A DNA stretch of 64,000 nucleotides from Salinimicrobium sp049680855 (GTDB lineage Bacteria; Bacteroidota; Bacteroidia; Flavobacteriales; Flavobacteriaceae), in NCBI RefSeq assembly GCF_049680855.1, contig NZ_JBMPGS010000001.1, positions 930,001 to 994,000 on the forward strand, written 5' to 3'. Positions 35,401-44,147 of the stretch are shown piece by piece. The first letter of the stretch is position 1; each line of letters starts with the position of its first letter. Below the pieces are notes generated by a model. That model was not told the origin of the DNA. It did not search any database and saw only the letters and a list, made by a program, of their open reading frames with translations. The position numbers and the translations under genes are program-made.

Positions 35401-36039
35401 ATGAAACTATTTTTTTATTCCCGCATTTCATCAGTGACCCAAAGTGCTAATAGGCAGTTAAATAATTTTAAAAAGGTTCCAGGATATGATTCTGGAGCGG
35501 TATATATTGATAAGGTGCAGGGGAACGTTCCATTTCTGGAGAGACCTGAGGCCCAAAAGCTATTTGACTTGGTAACGACCCGCCAAGGTGAGGAAGAAAT
35601 TACGGTCGTTATTGATAGTATCGATAGGCTGGGAAGGAATTTAATCGATGTACTCCATACAATTGAGAGGTTCACTGAGAACAATATCAACATTCAATCT
35701 CTAAAGGAAGGCTTTCAAACTCTTATTGGTGGTAAAGAGAATCCTATTGCGAAGGTGGTAGTAAGTGTAATGGGTTCTATTGCGGAGATGGAGAGAAATA
35801 GGATTAAAGAACGTACAAAAGAAGGGATTGAAATAGCTAAAGCTAAGGGTAAGTTCAAGGGAAGAAAACCAGGGTCACAACAAAGTGAAAAACGCCTCCT
35901 TGAACGGCATCCTATAATTGTTCAGAAATTAAAAAAGGGTCTTTCCTATAGGGAAATATCAGGTATTACGGGGAAAAGTACAGCCACCATAGCCAAGGTG
36001 AAGAAAGTATTGGAGAAAAGAGAATACATTTCCAAGTAA
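35401..36039 (+). CDS. Small serine recombinase (resolvase/invertase family)
   Basis: This 212-residue protein has the catalytic domain opening KLFFYSRISSVTQSANRQL (Ser near residue 10), IDRLGRNLIDVLHTIE and the long E-helix GSIAEMERNRIKERTKEGIEIAKAKGKFKGRKPG. A C-terminal Hin-like HTH follows (LKKGLSYREISGITGKSTATIAKV). It may resolve dimers of the element or invert DNA. No inverted-repeat target was found nearby. It is convergent with the small gene at 36108. Confidence 0.9.
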   Translation: MKLFFYSRISSVTQSANRQLNNFKKVPGYDSGAVYIDKVQGNVPFLERPEAQKLFDLVTTRQGEEEITVVIDSIDRLGRNLIDVLHTIERFTENNINIQSLKEGFQTLIGGKENPIAKVVVSVMGSIAEMERNRIKERTKEGIEIAKAKGKFKGRKPGSQQSEKRLLERHPIIVQKLKKGLSYREISGITGKSTATIAKVKKVLEKREYISK

Positions 36040-36107
36040 ATTTTTAAGATATACAGCAAAGCCAGCATCTGCTGACCTTACTGTATAGATTGTAAGTATC
36101 CTTAGAT

Positions 36108-36422
36108 TTAAACAAGCCCTTTCTCTTTGTTTAGGATAATAGCCTGAACAATAGTCCAAGTTTGTAAATCCATGGTGTGGTTCTGTGGAAGATTAAGGTT
36201 ACATCTCATAATTGCCATAATCTGTAATAAATCCTTCATTTCATCTAAGGTGGTCCATTCTTTCAAAGCAAGATGAATGGGTAATGCCCAGAAGGTAGTA
36301 TTACTTATAGTCCTCTTCTCATTCACATCAGTGCCATTAATGTAACGGTCAACATTTTTATCTTTTACGCAGCGGATTAACCCGTCCTCAATCCACCATA
36401 TTCCTATCTTTAAATTAAACAT
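36108..36422 (-). CDS. Hypothetical protein of the mobile element
   Basis: A 104-residue ORF begins MFNLKIGIWWIEDGLIRCVKDKN and has a helical middle (LHLALKEWTTLDEMKDLLQIMA-like). It has no motif I recognise. Support comes from length, its own promoter region with the shared 16-nt motif 19 bp upstream, and convergent placement against the resolvase gene without overlap. Confidence 0.5.
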   Translation of the reverse strand: MFNLKIGIWWIEDGLIRCVKDKNVDRYINGTDVNEKRTISNTTFWALPIHLALKEWTTLDEMKDLLQIMAIMRCNLNLPQNHTMDLQTWTIVQAIILNKEKGLV

Positions 36423-36440
36423 ATTTTATAATTTTATTTA

Positions 36441-36456
36441 TTCAAATATGTTACAT
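36441..36456 (-). promoter_or_regulatory. Shared 16-nt motif, copy 2
   Basis: TTCAAATATGTTACAT sits 19-34 bp upstream of the minus-strand start at 36422 and is identical to 26749-26764. On the minus strand it ends in TATTTGAA, close to a Bacteroidota -7 box. Confidence 0.4.
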
Positions 36457-36664
36457 CTTCTTATAACAGACAATGAAAAAATGAGTTTTTTTAAGCATAA
36501 ATACCTGAGTAACAATATATTACCCACTAAAAAAAATTAGTGTTTTTTTTGTAAATCTATCCATCAGGATATTTATTCGTTGTATATCAGTCCTTTATAT
36601 CTCACTTGTAAGATTAGCTATCGTATTTATATCCTCTAAGAATTGGTTCGATATCATAAAAGTA

Positions 36665-36685
36665 CCCGCTACTAGCAAAGACAAG
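36665..36685 (+). repeat. Right end direct repeat / tRNA-Met 3' remnant (att site C)
   Basis: CCCGCTACTA plus AAGACAAG repeats the end of tRNA fragment B (18 of 21 match). Upstream, GGTTCGA at 36645-36651 recalls the T-loop, but the rest of the T-arm is not conserved. It marks the probable right junction of the serine-recombinase element. Confidence 0.55.
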
Positions 36686-36713
36686 GCTTCACAGAAATGT
36701 GAAGCCTTTTTTA
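36683..36713 (+). terminator. Terminator at the right end of the element
   Basis: A perfect 11-bp stem AAGGCTTCACA/TGTGAAGCCTT with loop GAAA, followed by T6. It probably is the original terminator of the chromosomal tRNA gene. Confidence 0.75.
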
Positions 36714-36779
36714 TTTTATGATGGCTGTGGCGCAAATGCTATATTTTTCAGAGCCTCTTCTTATTTGAATTACCAAAAC

Positions 36780-36809
36780 TTGTCAAAGCTAAAATTTGAT
36801 AGTACTTTG
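36780..36809 (+). promoter_or_regulatory. Likely Bacteroidota promoter of the histidine kinase
   Basis: TTG at 36780-36782 and TACTTTG at 36803-36809 are separated by 20 bp, near the TTG-N17-23-TAnnTTTG consensus. The start codon is 21 bp further on. Confidence 0.4.
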
Positions 36810-36830
36810 CATTCAAACCCCCTCATTACC

Positions 36831-38855
36831 ATGAAAAAACCACCTATTCCTGAAAACGATCTGGAGCGTATTCATGAAGTCTATAAATATGATTCTGATA
36901 ACACCTTAGAAGAATCAGATCTTGATTTTTTGAGTGCCATGGCGGCAGAAATCTGCAATACCAACAGTGCATTAATTACTCTCATTGCTAAAGAAAAACA
37001 ATGGATTAAATCTTCTTATGGAATGAAATTAGAGGTGCGGGAGTTCCCGAGGGAATTCACCTTTTGTGCCCACACCATAAATAATCCGCAGGAAGTTACA
37101 GTAGTTCCGGATGCCAGGAATGATGAACGTTTTAAACATAATCCTTTTGTCACGGCTGAAGATCCCGTTATATTTTATTCGGGAGTTCCTTTAGTTAACA
37201 GTAATGGATATGCCCTGGGTACTATTTGTGCCATAGACAGCAAGCCTAAACAATTAAATAAGGAGCAGGAAAATAAACTTCAACTGCTGGCCAGGCAGGT
37301 GATAAAGCTGCTTGAGCTGCGCCGGAAAACTAAATCTTTGGAGGATACCAACAAAAGCCTTAATCGTATTAATAACAGGTTCCAATATGTGACTGCAGGA
37401 ACAGAAACCGGAATTTTTGAATGGGACACGCTCAGTAATTCTATCAGTTTTAACAAGGAATGGTGGAATATCACCGGATATTCAGGAAACGGCGAGGAGG
37501 AGGAAGACATCCAATTCTGGAAAAAACGGGTGCACAAAGAGGATCTTGAGAAACTGTACAAAAGTCTGGCGCAGAATTTTGAAAACAGAAAACGATTTAA
37601 ATTTCAATTTCGGCTAAGACATTTTAAAGGCCACTATATATGGATCAATGTTAGAGGAAGGTTTTCCTTACCCGAGGAGAATCAAAAATCTACGCGTATG
37701 TATGGAATCCTTCAGGAAATAACCGATACTAAAAAGAAGGAGTATGAAATTTTGTATAGAAAAAAGCTTCTGGATGCTCTTTATGAACTATCCCCAATAG
37801 GAATTTCGCTCAATGATTTTGAAACAGGAGCTTTCCTTGAGGTAAATGAAAAGCTGTTGGAACCTACAGGTTATACCAGGGAGGAATTTTTAAGCCTTAG
37901 TTACTGGGATGTCACTCCAAAAGATTATGAGGTAGAAGAAGCGGAACAAATTGAATCACTTAATGAAACTGGCTCATATGGACCTTATGAGAAGGAATAT
38001 GTGAAAAAGAACGGGGAAAGATATCCTGTGGTTCTCAGCGGAATATTAGTAAAAGATATAGACGGAAATAAAAAGATATGGAGCTTTATAGAAGATATTT
38101 CTGAACGAAAAAAGGATGAACAAATTAAAACTAAGAGACTTAAACGAATTGAAGAACTTTTAAGTGTAACCAATGGGCAAAATGAACGCCTGAAGAATTT
38201 TGCTCATATCGTTTCTCACAACCTCAGGTCCCATTCCGGTGCGATTGGGATGCTGGTAAACTTTTTAGAAGAGGAAAATGCCTCTCTTCAAGACAATGAA
38301 ACTTTTAAACACCTGCAAAATGCCACGCAAAATCTAAATGCTACAATTGACGATTTAAATGAAGTTGTTGAAGTTAATTTATCAGAAAGCGTCCAGTTAC
38401 GTGAGATAGAAGTAGGGCCGGTTGTAGAAAATACCATTGAAAGTGTTTACGCCCTCGCGGGGGCCAATGAGACCTCTGTTAAAATTGATCTTGAGCCAGA
38501 TCTAAAAATCATGGGAGTGCGATCTTATCTGGAAAGTATTATTCTTAATTTCGTTACGAACGGCATAAAATATCGCTCCCCGCACAGTACAAGCTTTGTA
38601 AAAATAACCGGGGCCAGAAAAGGGAAGTTGACCATCCTCAAATTTGAGGATAATGGATTGGGAATCGATTTGCAGCGTCATGGGAAAGGATTATTTCAAA
38701 TGTATAAAACCTTCCATAAACATAAAGATTCTCGGGGAATAGGACTATTTATAAGTAAAAATCAAATAGAAGCCATGAACGGTTCTGTGCATGTGGAAAG
38801 TGAAGTGGGGAAAGGAACCACTTTCACTGTTTCCCTTCCAAATGAAAAAGGTTGA
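36831..38855 (+). CDS. GAF-PAS-PAS sensor histidine kinase
   Basis: This is a ~674-residue cytosolic sensor kinase with no signal peptide or TM segment. A GAF domain (~20-155: LITLIAKEKQWIKSSYGM, REFTFCAHTI) is followed by two PAS domains (~185-310 and ~320-435). Then come the phospho-acceptor helix AHIVSHNLRSHSGAIGML (His ~461) and an HATPase domain with N box NFVTNGIKYRSP and G boxes DNGLGIDL and GIGLFISKNQIE. I chose the ATG at 36831 (MKKPPIPENDL), since the upstream 44 codons run through the tRNA terminator. No response regulator is adjacent. Confidence 0.9.
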   Translation: MKKPPIPENDLERIHEVYKYDSDNTLEESDLDFLSAMAAEICNTNSALITLIAKEKQWIKSSYGMKLEVREFPREFTFCAHTINNPQEVTVVPDARNDERFKHNPFVTAEDPVIFYSGVPLVNSNGYALGTICAIDSKPKQLNKEQENKLQLLARQVIKLLELRRKTKSLEDTNKSLNRINNRFQYVTAGTETGIFEWDTLSNSISFNKEWWNITGYSGNGEEEEDIQFWKKRVHKEDLEKLYKSLAQNFENRKRFKFQFRLRHFKGHYIWINVRGRFSLPEENQKSTRMYGILQEITDTKKKEYEILYRKKLLDALYELSPIGISLNDFETGAFLEVNEKLLEPTGYTREEFLSLSYWDVTPKDYEVEEAEQIESLNETGSYGPYEKEYVKKNGERYPVVLSGILVKDIDGNKKIWSFIEDISERKKDEQIKTKRLKRIEELLSVTNGQNERLKNFAHIVSHNLRSHSGAIGMLVNFLEEENASLQDNETFKHLQNATQNLNATIDDLNEVVEVNLSESVQLREIEVGPVVENTIESVYALAGANETSVKIDLEPDLKIMGVRSYLESIILNFVTNGIKYRSPHSTSFVKITGARKGKLTILKFEDNGLGIDLQRHGKGLFQMYKTFHKHKDSRGIGLFISKNQIEAMNGSVHVESEVGKGTTFTVSLPNEKG

Positions 38856-38999
38856 TCTTACCAGGAGGGGTTGAGGGCTCCAGGAAACAATATACTACAA
38901 AATTATAGAGAGCCTGAATGTGAAAGTAAGTTGATCGGAATTAGATTATGAGTAAAGGTTCCCAATTTTTTCTTACTTTAAAGAACAAAACAGCCGGTT

Positions 39000-39626
39000 A
39001 TGGAAAAAGGGAAAAAATCACCACAGAACAATGTGTTGCTAAAAGTTCCTGTAAGAATTAGGTATGAAGTGCTTCAAAAATACCTTCAGGAGAAGCTTGT
39101 TGGCGAAAAGATCAAGACCGCGGATAAAGCTGGCGATGTTACCAATTATGCCGAGATTTTAGGAGCTTCCTTGGGAAGATCTCAGGATGAAAATTATGAT
39201 TTGGTTCTCAACGTAGAATTTAAAACCCTCACTTCGCTCTTTAAGAATAAAAAAAGCAGTTTCCTGGTCTATCTCATTATTGGTTTTGATAGAAAAGAGC
39301 AGGCAATTGAGATAATAGATTATAAACTGGAAGGCACCGGTAAAAACTGGTTTATCAACAAATCACTGCAGGCTTTAGCGAATACTTTTTTATACGAAAA
39401 GCTAAAGAAAAAGATGAATTTTGATTTTGACCCACTTATTAGCAAGCAGCTGGAACAGGTAAATAATAAACTGGCTAACCGGTTACAAGTGGCAGATGCG
39501 GTTCTTCTTTCGGGGCACTTAAACACTTTCAGAATTGATGAGATCCTTCCTGCACAAAGCCATTTGATTATAAATGTGATGGTAGAAGGAAGTGCTGTGG
39601 TAGAGATTTCAGAAATGAGTTTTTAA
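39000..39626 (+). CDS. Short DUF4403-like protein
   Basis: The 208-residue product resembles the C-terminal half of DUF4403 proteins. Its segments LLKVPVRIRYEVLQKYLQEKLVG, IDYKLEGTGKNWFINKSLQALANTFLYEKL and a final HLIINVMVEGSAVVEI fit the lipid-binding-like repeat of that family. Full members are about twice as long and exported. This one has no signal peptide. It may be a single-repeat relative. Confidence 0.6.
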   Translation: MEKGKKSPQNNVLLKVPVRIRYEVLQKYLQEKLVGEKIKTADKAGDVTNYAEILGASLGRSQDENYDLVLNVEFKTLTSLFKNKKSSFLVYLIIGFDRKEQAIEIIDYKLEGTGKNWFINKSLQALANTFLYEKLKKKMNFDFDPLISKQLEQVNNKLANRLQVADAVLLSGHLNTFRIDEILPAQSHLIINVMVEGSAVVEISEMSF

Positions 39627-39975
39627 CTGCTTTTTCAGGTTCTTCTGAAAGTATTTCTGAAGTAAGTATTCAAAAATGACATTTTAGCACGACTTTCTAA
39701 AGAATAAAACCTAGAATACATAATTTCCCAGGTTTTCTCTCTTCAGAAGTTCGAAAAATGACTTCAAGAGTTACTTATTTGATCTTTCTGGAAATATTGC
39801 ACTCCTAAAATACCGGTTTATCGGTAAATCTTAATTTCTTAGTTATTATAAAATCGAATTTGGGCTTGAAATTTTCCCGCTGCCTGTCGAAAAAGGACAT
39901 TTTCCATGCTTTTTCTGATTCGAGATTTGTGGCAAGGTGTTTGTCCGGGTATAGACTAACAATAAAAAGACTATT
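39627..39975. other. Intergenic region with one palindrome copy
   Basis: About 350 bp without a gene. It contains AAAAATGACATTTT at 39672-39685 and two degenerate half-like matches (near 39757 and 39897). The promoter for the DUF4168 gene must lie here; no clean match is seen. Confidence 0.5.
39672..39685. repeat. Palindromic motif AAAATGNCATTTT, copy 1
   Basis: AAAAATGACATTTT in the spacer after the DUF4403-like gene. The other copies are at 42641, 47657, 52030, 58679, 59134 and 59201. Confidence 0.6.
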
Positions 39976-40452
39976 ATGCTTAAGATGAAAAAATTCGCAA
40001 GTTTTCTACTATTTTTCACCATTTTAGGAACTGTTGCAGCTTCGGCGCAAATCTCGCAGCCACAGCCACAGCAGCAACAAAAGGTTGAAGTAAGCGACGG
40101 TGAATTAGAGAAGTTTGCAAATGCTTTTCAGGGAATTAGAATGATCACGCAACAAGCGCAACAGGAAATGATGACAGTTGTGCAGAAAAGTGGGATGAAT
40201 GTGGAAAAATTCAACAAAATTCAGCAGGCTTCCATGAATCCGGAAACAACAGTGGAGGCGACTTCTGAAGAAAAAGCAAAACATAAAGAAATAGCTGCAG
40301 AGCTTGAAGATATGCAAATGGGATACCAGGAGCAAATGCAGGAGGTGATCGAAGAGCAGGATTTAACGCTTCAAAGATATGAGCAAATTGCTATGGGACT
40401 ACAAAATGACCCCGAACTTCAGGAAAGACTAAAAGCAATTTTCCAGGGATAA
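39976..40452 (+). CDS. DUF4168 exported protein
   Basis: This 158-residue protein has a signal peptide (MKKFASFLLFFTILGTVAASAQ) and a Gln-rich linker (QPQPQQQQK), then a helical DUF4168 domain: ELEKFANAFQGIRMITQQAQQEM and the C-terminal DLTLQRYEQIAMGLQNDPELQERL. Such proteins are periplasmic and of unknown function. The Met at 39985 is an equally good start. A terminator follows. Confidence 0.82.
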   Translation: MLKMKKFASFLLFFTILGTVAASAQISQPQPQQQQKVEVSDGELEKFANAFQGIRMITQQAQQEMMTVVQKSGMNVEKFNKIQQASMNPETTVEATSEEKAKHKEIAAELEDMQMGYQEQMQEVIEEQDLTLQRYEQIAMGLQNDPELQERLKAIFQG

Positions 40453-40474
40453 GAAAGATCCTGATATAAGATTT

Positions 40475-40506
40475 TAAAAAAGGTGGCTTTATGTCACCTT
40501 TTTTTG
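40475..40506 (+). terminator. Terminator after the DUF4168 gene
   Basis: The hairpin AAAAAAGGTG/CACCTTTTTT, with a short loop and T-tract, lies 22 bp after the stop. Confidence 0.75.
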
Positions 40507-40661
40507 TGCGCAAAACTTTCGAATTCATTTAAATCTAAAGATCCAAAAACCAGGATGAACTATATCTTTTTGATAAAAATAGACACGGAATTAAAGTAAT
40601 TGAGTCGCTTCAGGAAATTTTAAACAGATTATTTAAATTAGCGATCCTAAAACGACAACCT

Positions 40662-42608
40662 ATGACTCAAATTTCAAAAGTACTCTTTGCATTATTGCTT
40701 GTGGGAATAATTTCTCCCAAAGTAAACGCACAGGAGGTAACACAAAACAATCAACAGGATTTTTCCGAATTCATGGATCGCAGCGGAAACATGTACAGGG
40801 CTGCATCTGGAAAACCAGGTCCCGCATACTGGCAAAACGAAGCCGATTATGATATTGAGGTGACTCTGGATGATGAGGCGCACACCATTACCGGTAGCAT
40901 CACGGTGGAATACACCAACAATTCTCCCCAAGAACTTGAATTCATCTGGATGTATCTCGAGCAAAACCGCTTTACCGAAACTTCCCGCGGAACGCTCACC
41001 ACACCTATTGGAGGAAACCGTTACAATGGTGATATTGATGGCGGATATGAAATCTCGAATTTACAGGCCAAGGTAAAGCGCAGTACTTCTTCAAAATATT
41101 TAATAAGCGATACGCGCATGCAGGTCTTTTTTGACAGACCTATTCCTGCAAAGGGAGGAAAAGCAAGCGTTTCTATGGATTTTACCTATAAAATTCCGGT
41201 AGAAGGAATGGATCGCATGGGCCGCCTGGAGGTGGAAGATGGAACTATTTATGCCATGGCACAATGGTTTCCGCAGGTAGCTGTTTTTGATGACGTGGAA
41301 GGCTGGAATGTGGAGCCTTACCTGGGAGCCGGCGAGTTTTACTATGACTATGGAACGTTTGATTATAAAGTCACTGCGCCATGGGATCATATCGTGGTAG
41401 GATCTGGAGAGTTGCAGAATCCTCGGCAGGTGCTTTCCAGTAAAGTCCGTGAGCGAATGGAAATGGCTTCAAAAAGCGATACTACAGTTTATCTTATTAA
41501 GCCAGAAGAGGTAAATGATCCTTCCATTCGGGCGAAACAGGAGGGAACCCTTACCTGGCATTATAAAATAGAAAATTCAAGAGACGTTGCTTTCGGTTCT
41601 TCCAGTGCATTTATCTGGGATGCTGCAAAGATTGACCTTCCCAGCGGTAAAAAAGCCATAGCGCAATCTGCTTATCCAAAGGAAAGTGATGGTGATAGCG
41701 CCTGGGGCAGGTCTACAGAGTATTCAAAGGCATCTATAGAATATTATTCAGAAAAATGGTTTGAATATCCCTGGCCTTCTGCGGTGAATGTCGCTGCGGA
41801 AATAGGTGGAATGGAATACCCGGGGCTCAACTTTTGCTCCTGGAAAAGTACAGGTGAAGGCCTATGGGGCGTGACAGATCATGAATTTGGGCACAACTGG
41901 TTTCCAATGATCGTGGGCAGCAATGAGCGTCGCTACGCCTGGATGGATGAAGGTTTTAATACCTTTATTAATCATTACAGTACCTTAGATTTCAATAATG
42001 GAGAATATCCTTCCCGTTTGAACGAGACCAGAAGGATGAATACCTGGTATGAAAATCCAAGCCGTGAAGGGATAAATACATATCCCGATGTTACCAACCT
42101 TCGCAATTTAGGAATGGTAGCGTATTATAAGCCTGCTGTAGGTTTGTTCTTACTGCGCGAATATATTCTTGGGGAGGAGCGATTTGATAATGCTTTCCGA
42201 AGTTATATTGCCACATGGGCTTTTAAACACCCGCAACCAAAAGATTTCTTCAATCACATGGAAAATGTGGGAGGAGAAAACCTGTCATGGTTCTGGCAGG
42301 GCTGGTTCTACGGAACAGGAAATATTGACATTTCTGTAGATAACGTGCAGCCGTACCAGGGCAATTATGTGATAAGCGTCACGAATAATGGAGATATGCC
42401 TATGCCGGTGGTGCTGGAAGTTACTTATGACGATGGCTCTCAGGAAACGTTAAGACTTCCGGTAGAGATATGGCAGCGTGGAGATACCTGGCATCATTTA
42501 CTAAGAACCGATAAGCAGGTGCAAAGCGTAGAGATGGATCCTGAAAAAATCCTTCCCGATGTAAATTTCTCTAATGATTCCTGGCCAAATTCCCAGTATC
42601 AGGATTAA
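40662..42608 (+). CDS. M1-family metallopeptidase (secreted aminopeptidase-like)
   Basis: This 648-residue exported enzyme has a signal peptide (MTQISKVLFALLLVGIISPKVNAQ), an N-terminal beta-domain and a gluzincin catalytic domain. The zinc motif is HEFGHNWF near residue 407, followed by the downstream Glu in WMDEGFNTF. The exopeptidase motif GxMEN appears as GGMEYPG, as in many Bacteroidota M1 peptidases of this type. The C-terminal beta-domain lies around 560-640. It probably trims peptides in the periplasm. Confidence 0.88.
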   Translation: MTQISKVLFALLLVGIISPKVNAQEVTQNNQQDFSEFMDRSGNMYRAASGKPGPAYWQNEADYDIEVTLDDEAHTITGSITVEYTNNSPQELEFIWMYLEQNRFTETSRGTLTTPIGGNRYNGDIDGGYEISNLQAKVKRSTSSKYLISDTRMQVFFDRPIPAKGGKASVSMDFTYKIPVEGMDRMGRLEVEDGTIYAMAQWFPQVAVFDDVEGWNVEPYLGAGEFYYDYGTFDYKVTAPWDHIVVGSGELQNPRQVLSSKVRERMEMASKSDTTVYLIKPEEVNDPSIRAKQEGTLTWHYKIENSRDVAFGSSSAFIWDAAKIDLPSGKKAIAQSAYPKESDGDSAWGRSTEYSKASIEYYSEKWFEYPWPSAVNVAAEIGGMEYPGLNFCSWKSTGEGLWGVTDHEFGHNWFPMIVGSNERRYAWMDEGFNTFINHYSTLDFNNGEYPSRLNETRRMNTWYENPSREGINTYPDVTNLRNLGMVAYYKPAVGLFLLREYILGEERFDNAFRSYIATWAFKHPQPKDFFNHMENVGGENLSWFWQGWFYGTGNIDISVDNVQPYQGNYVISVTNNGDMPMPVVLEVTYDDGSQETLRLPVEIWQRGDTWHHLLRTDKQVQSVEMDPEKILPDVNFSNDSWPNSQYQD

Positions 42609-42631
42609 AAAAATCAGAAAGTGAAAATAAG

Positions 42632-42669
42632 AAGGGAGCCAAAAATGTCATTTTTGGCTCCCTTTTTTT
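42632..42669 (+). terminator. Terminator with embedded palindrome
   Basis: A 16-bp perfect stem (AAGGGAGCC plus AAAAATG / CATTTTT plus GGCTCCCTT) with a one-base centre, followed by T8. It can act for both convergent genes. Its apex is a copy of the AAAAATGNCATTTTT motif. Confidence 0.8.
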
Positions 42670-42682
42670 TGTAAATATTTTT

Positions 42683-44110
42683 TTAATTCCGAAAAAGTTG
42701 CTTTTCCTTGATCATGGCCGTGGTGGTCTCCGGAAGCATATTTTCCCAGCCCGATTTTCCTTCCACGATCATTTGATGGACCTCTCTTGAATAGATGTCC
42801 AGGATCTCGGGATCAAAATCTGTAATGTCTACCACGCGCCCGTTATCTTTAAAATACTGAAAGAGTTCTTTCATCCTTGGATGAACTTTAAGATTATCGC
42901 TGGTGGTTATTTCTCCTGTGTCAGGGTTTTTGAGCGGGTACAGATAAATTTTAAGACTCTTGAAGAACAGTTTCCCAAAAGCTTCCAAAATTCCGCCGCT
43001 CAGGTGTCGGTAGTATTTTTCATCAAAAATGTCAATAAAAGTGTTCACTCCCATGGTGAGTCCCATTCGCTCCTTGGTGTGCTGCGAGAAATATTCAACT
43101 ACCTTATAATATTCCTGGAAGTTGGAGATCATGACAGTTTGCCCCAAAGAACCTAAAAGATCTGCGCGGTCAAGGAAATCTTTTTCATCAATTTCACCTT
43201 CCGCTTTAAGATTTGAAAGCGTAATCTCGAAAATCACCACTGTTCTGTCTTTTTCAACTTTTCTTTCATTCAGGAAAAGTTCCAGAGACTTTTTATACAT
43301 GCTCATGTTCACCTTGGTTACCGGCCGAAAGCTTCCGCGTAGAGTGAGTATATTTTTCTTGTAAAGTACACTGGCCGGCAGTACGTTATTGCCATCTGGT
43401 GCGAACATTACAGCTTCGGTCATGCCATTTTTCACTAGTTGCAGGCTCATGAGCCTGTTGTCTACCTTTTCGAAAAGAGGACCGGTAAAGTTGATGGTAT
43501 CTATTTCAAGATCATCATGATTGATGTGGTCGTAAAGATTCCTTAGCAGCTGCTTTGGGTTATCGTAATTGTAAAAGGCCTCATAAATGAGGTTTACTCC
43601 CAGTTTTCCCAGTGTGTCCTGCTGCTGGGCAGCCGAATTTTCATGAAACTGAATATGGAGCAGGATTTCACTGTATTCCTGTTCTGGGTGTACCTGGAAT
43701 CTTATGCCCAGCCAGCCGTGACCTTTGTACTTCTTGGCGAAATCTATGGTGGCTACAGTATTGGCATAGCTAAAAAATAATTTATCGGGATGTTTATCTC
43801 GTTTTAGCCTTTCTTCTATCAGGCGGGTTTCAGTAGAAAGCATGCTAAGCAATCGTGCTTCGGTAACGTATCTTCCCTGTGGTTCCAGGCCGTAAATCGC
43901 GTCACTGAAGTCCTTGTCGTAAGCGCTCAGAGTTTTAGCAATGGTGCCTGAAGCTCCTCCGGCACGAAAAAAATTCCGAACCGTTTCCTGTCCTGCGCCT
44001 ATCTCGGCAAAGGTGCCGTAAATACTTTCATTAAGGTTTATTCGAAGTGCTTTATTTTTAATGGAAGGAGTGGTGTCAAAATCCTGGTCTCCATGTAAGT
44101 TTCTAGGCAT
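42683..44110 (-). CDS. Conserved protein of unknown function (often misnamed)
   Basis: This 475-residue soluble protein is strongly conserved in Flavobacteriia. The opening DQDFDTTPSIKNKALRINLNESIYGTFAEIGAGQETVRNFFRAGGASGTIAK is its hallmark. GKLGVNLIYEAFYN follows near residue 170, and a DRADLLGSLGQTVMISNFQEYYKVVEY segment appears near 330. From memory databases carry labels such as TonB-dependent receptor or nicotinate-nucleotide adenylyltransferase. Neither fits: there is no signal peptide, plug or barrel, and no HxGH motif. Function unknown. Confidence 0.8.
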   Translation of the reverse strand: MPRNLHGDQDFDTTPSIKNKALRINLNESIYGTFAEIGAGQETVRNFFRAGGASGTIAKTLSAYDKDFSDAIYGLEPQGRYVTEARLLSMLSTETRLIEERLKRDKHPDKLFFSYANTVATIDFAKKYKGHGWLGIRFQVHPEQEYSEILLHIQFHENSAAQQQDTLGKLGVNLIYEAFYNYDNPKQLLRNLYDHINHDDLEIDTINFTGPLFEKVDNRLMSLQLVKNGMTEAVMFAPDGNNVLPASVLYKKNILTLRGSFRPVTKVNMSMYKKSLELFLNERKVEKDRTVVIFEITLSNLKAEGEIDEKDFLDRADLLGSLGQTVMISNFQEYYKVVEYFSQHTKERMGLTMGVNTFIDIFDEKYYRHLSGGILEAFGKLFFKSLKIYLYPLKNPDTGEITTSDNLKVHPRMKELFQYFKDNGRVVDITDFDPEILDIYSREVHQMIVEGKSGWENMLPETTTAMIKEKQLFRN

Positions 44111-44147
44111 AAAAGGGGTTTGTTGTTAGAAATGTAAAGTTAAAAAC

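Noticed and set aside
29627..36039. Phase-variable hsdS locus driven by the small serine recombinase
   Set aside because: No second hsdS, partial TRD gene or inverted repeats were found around hsdS.
24899..36651. Repeated TTGGTTCGATA (near 24900, 25051, 28037 reverse, 36643) as recombinase binding sites
   Set aside because: Two copies are inside the recombinase coding sequence and spacing is irregular; in AT-rich DNA this is too weak to claim, although one copy lies beside att site C.
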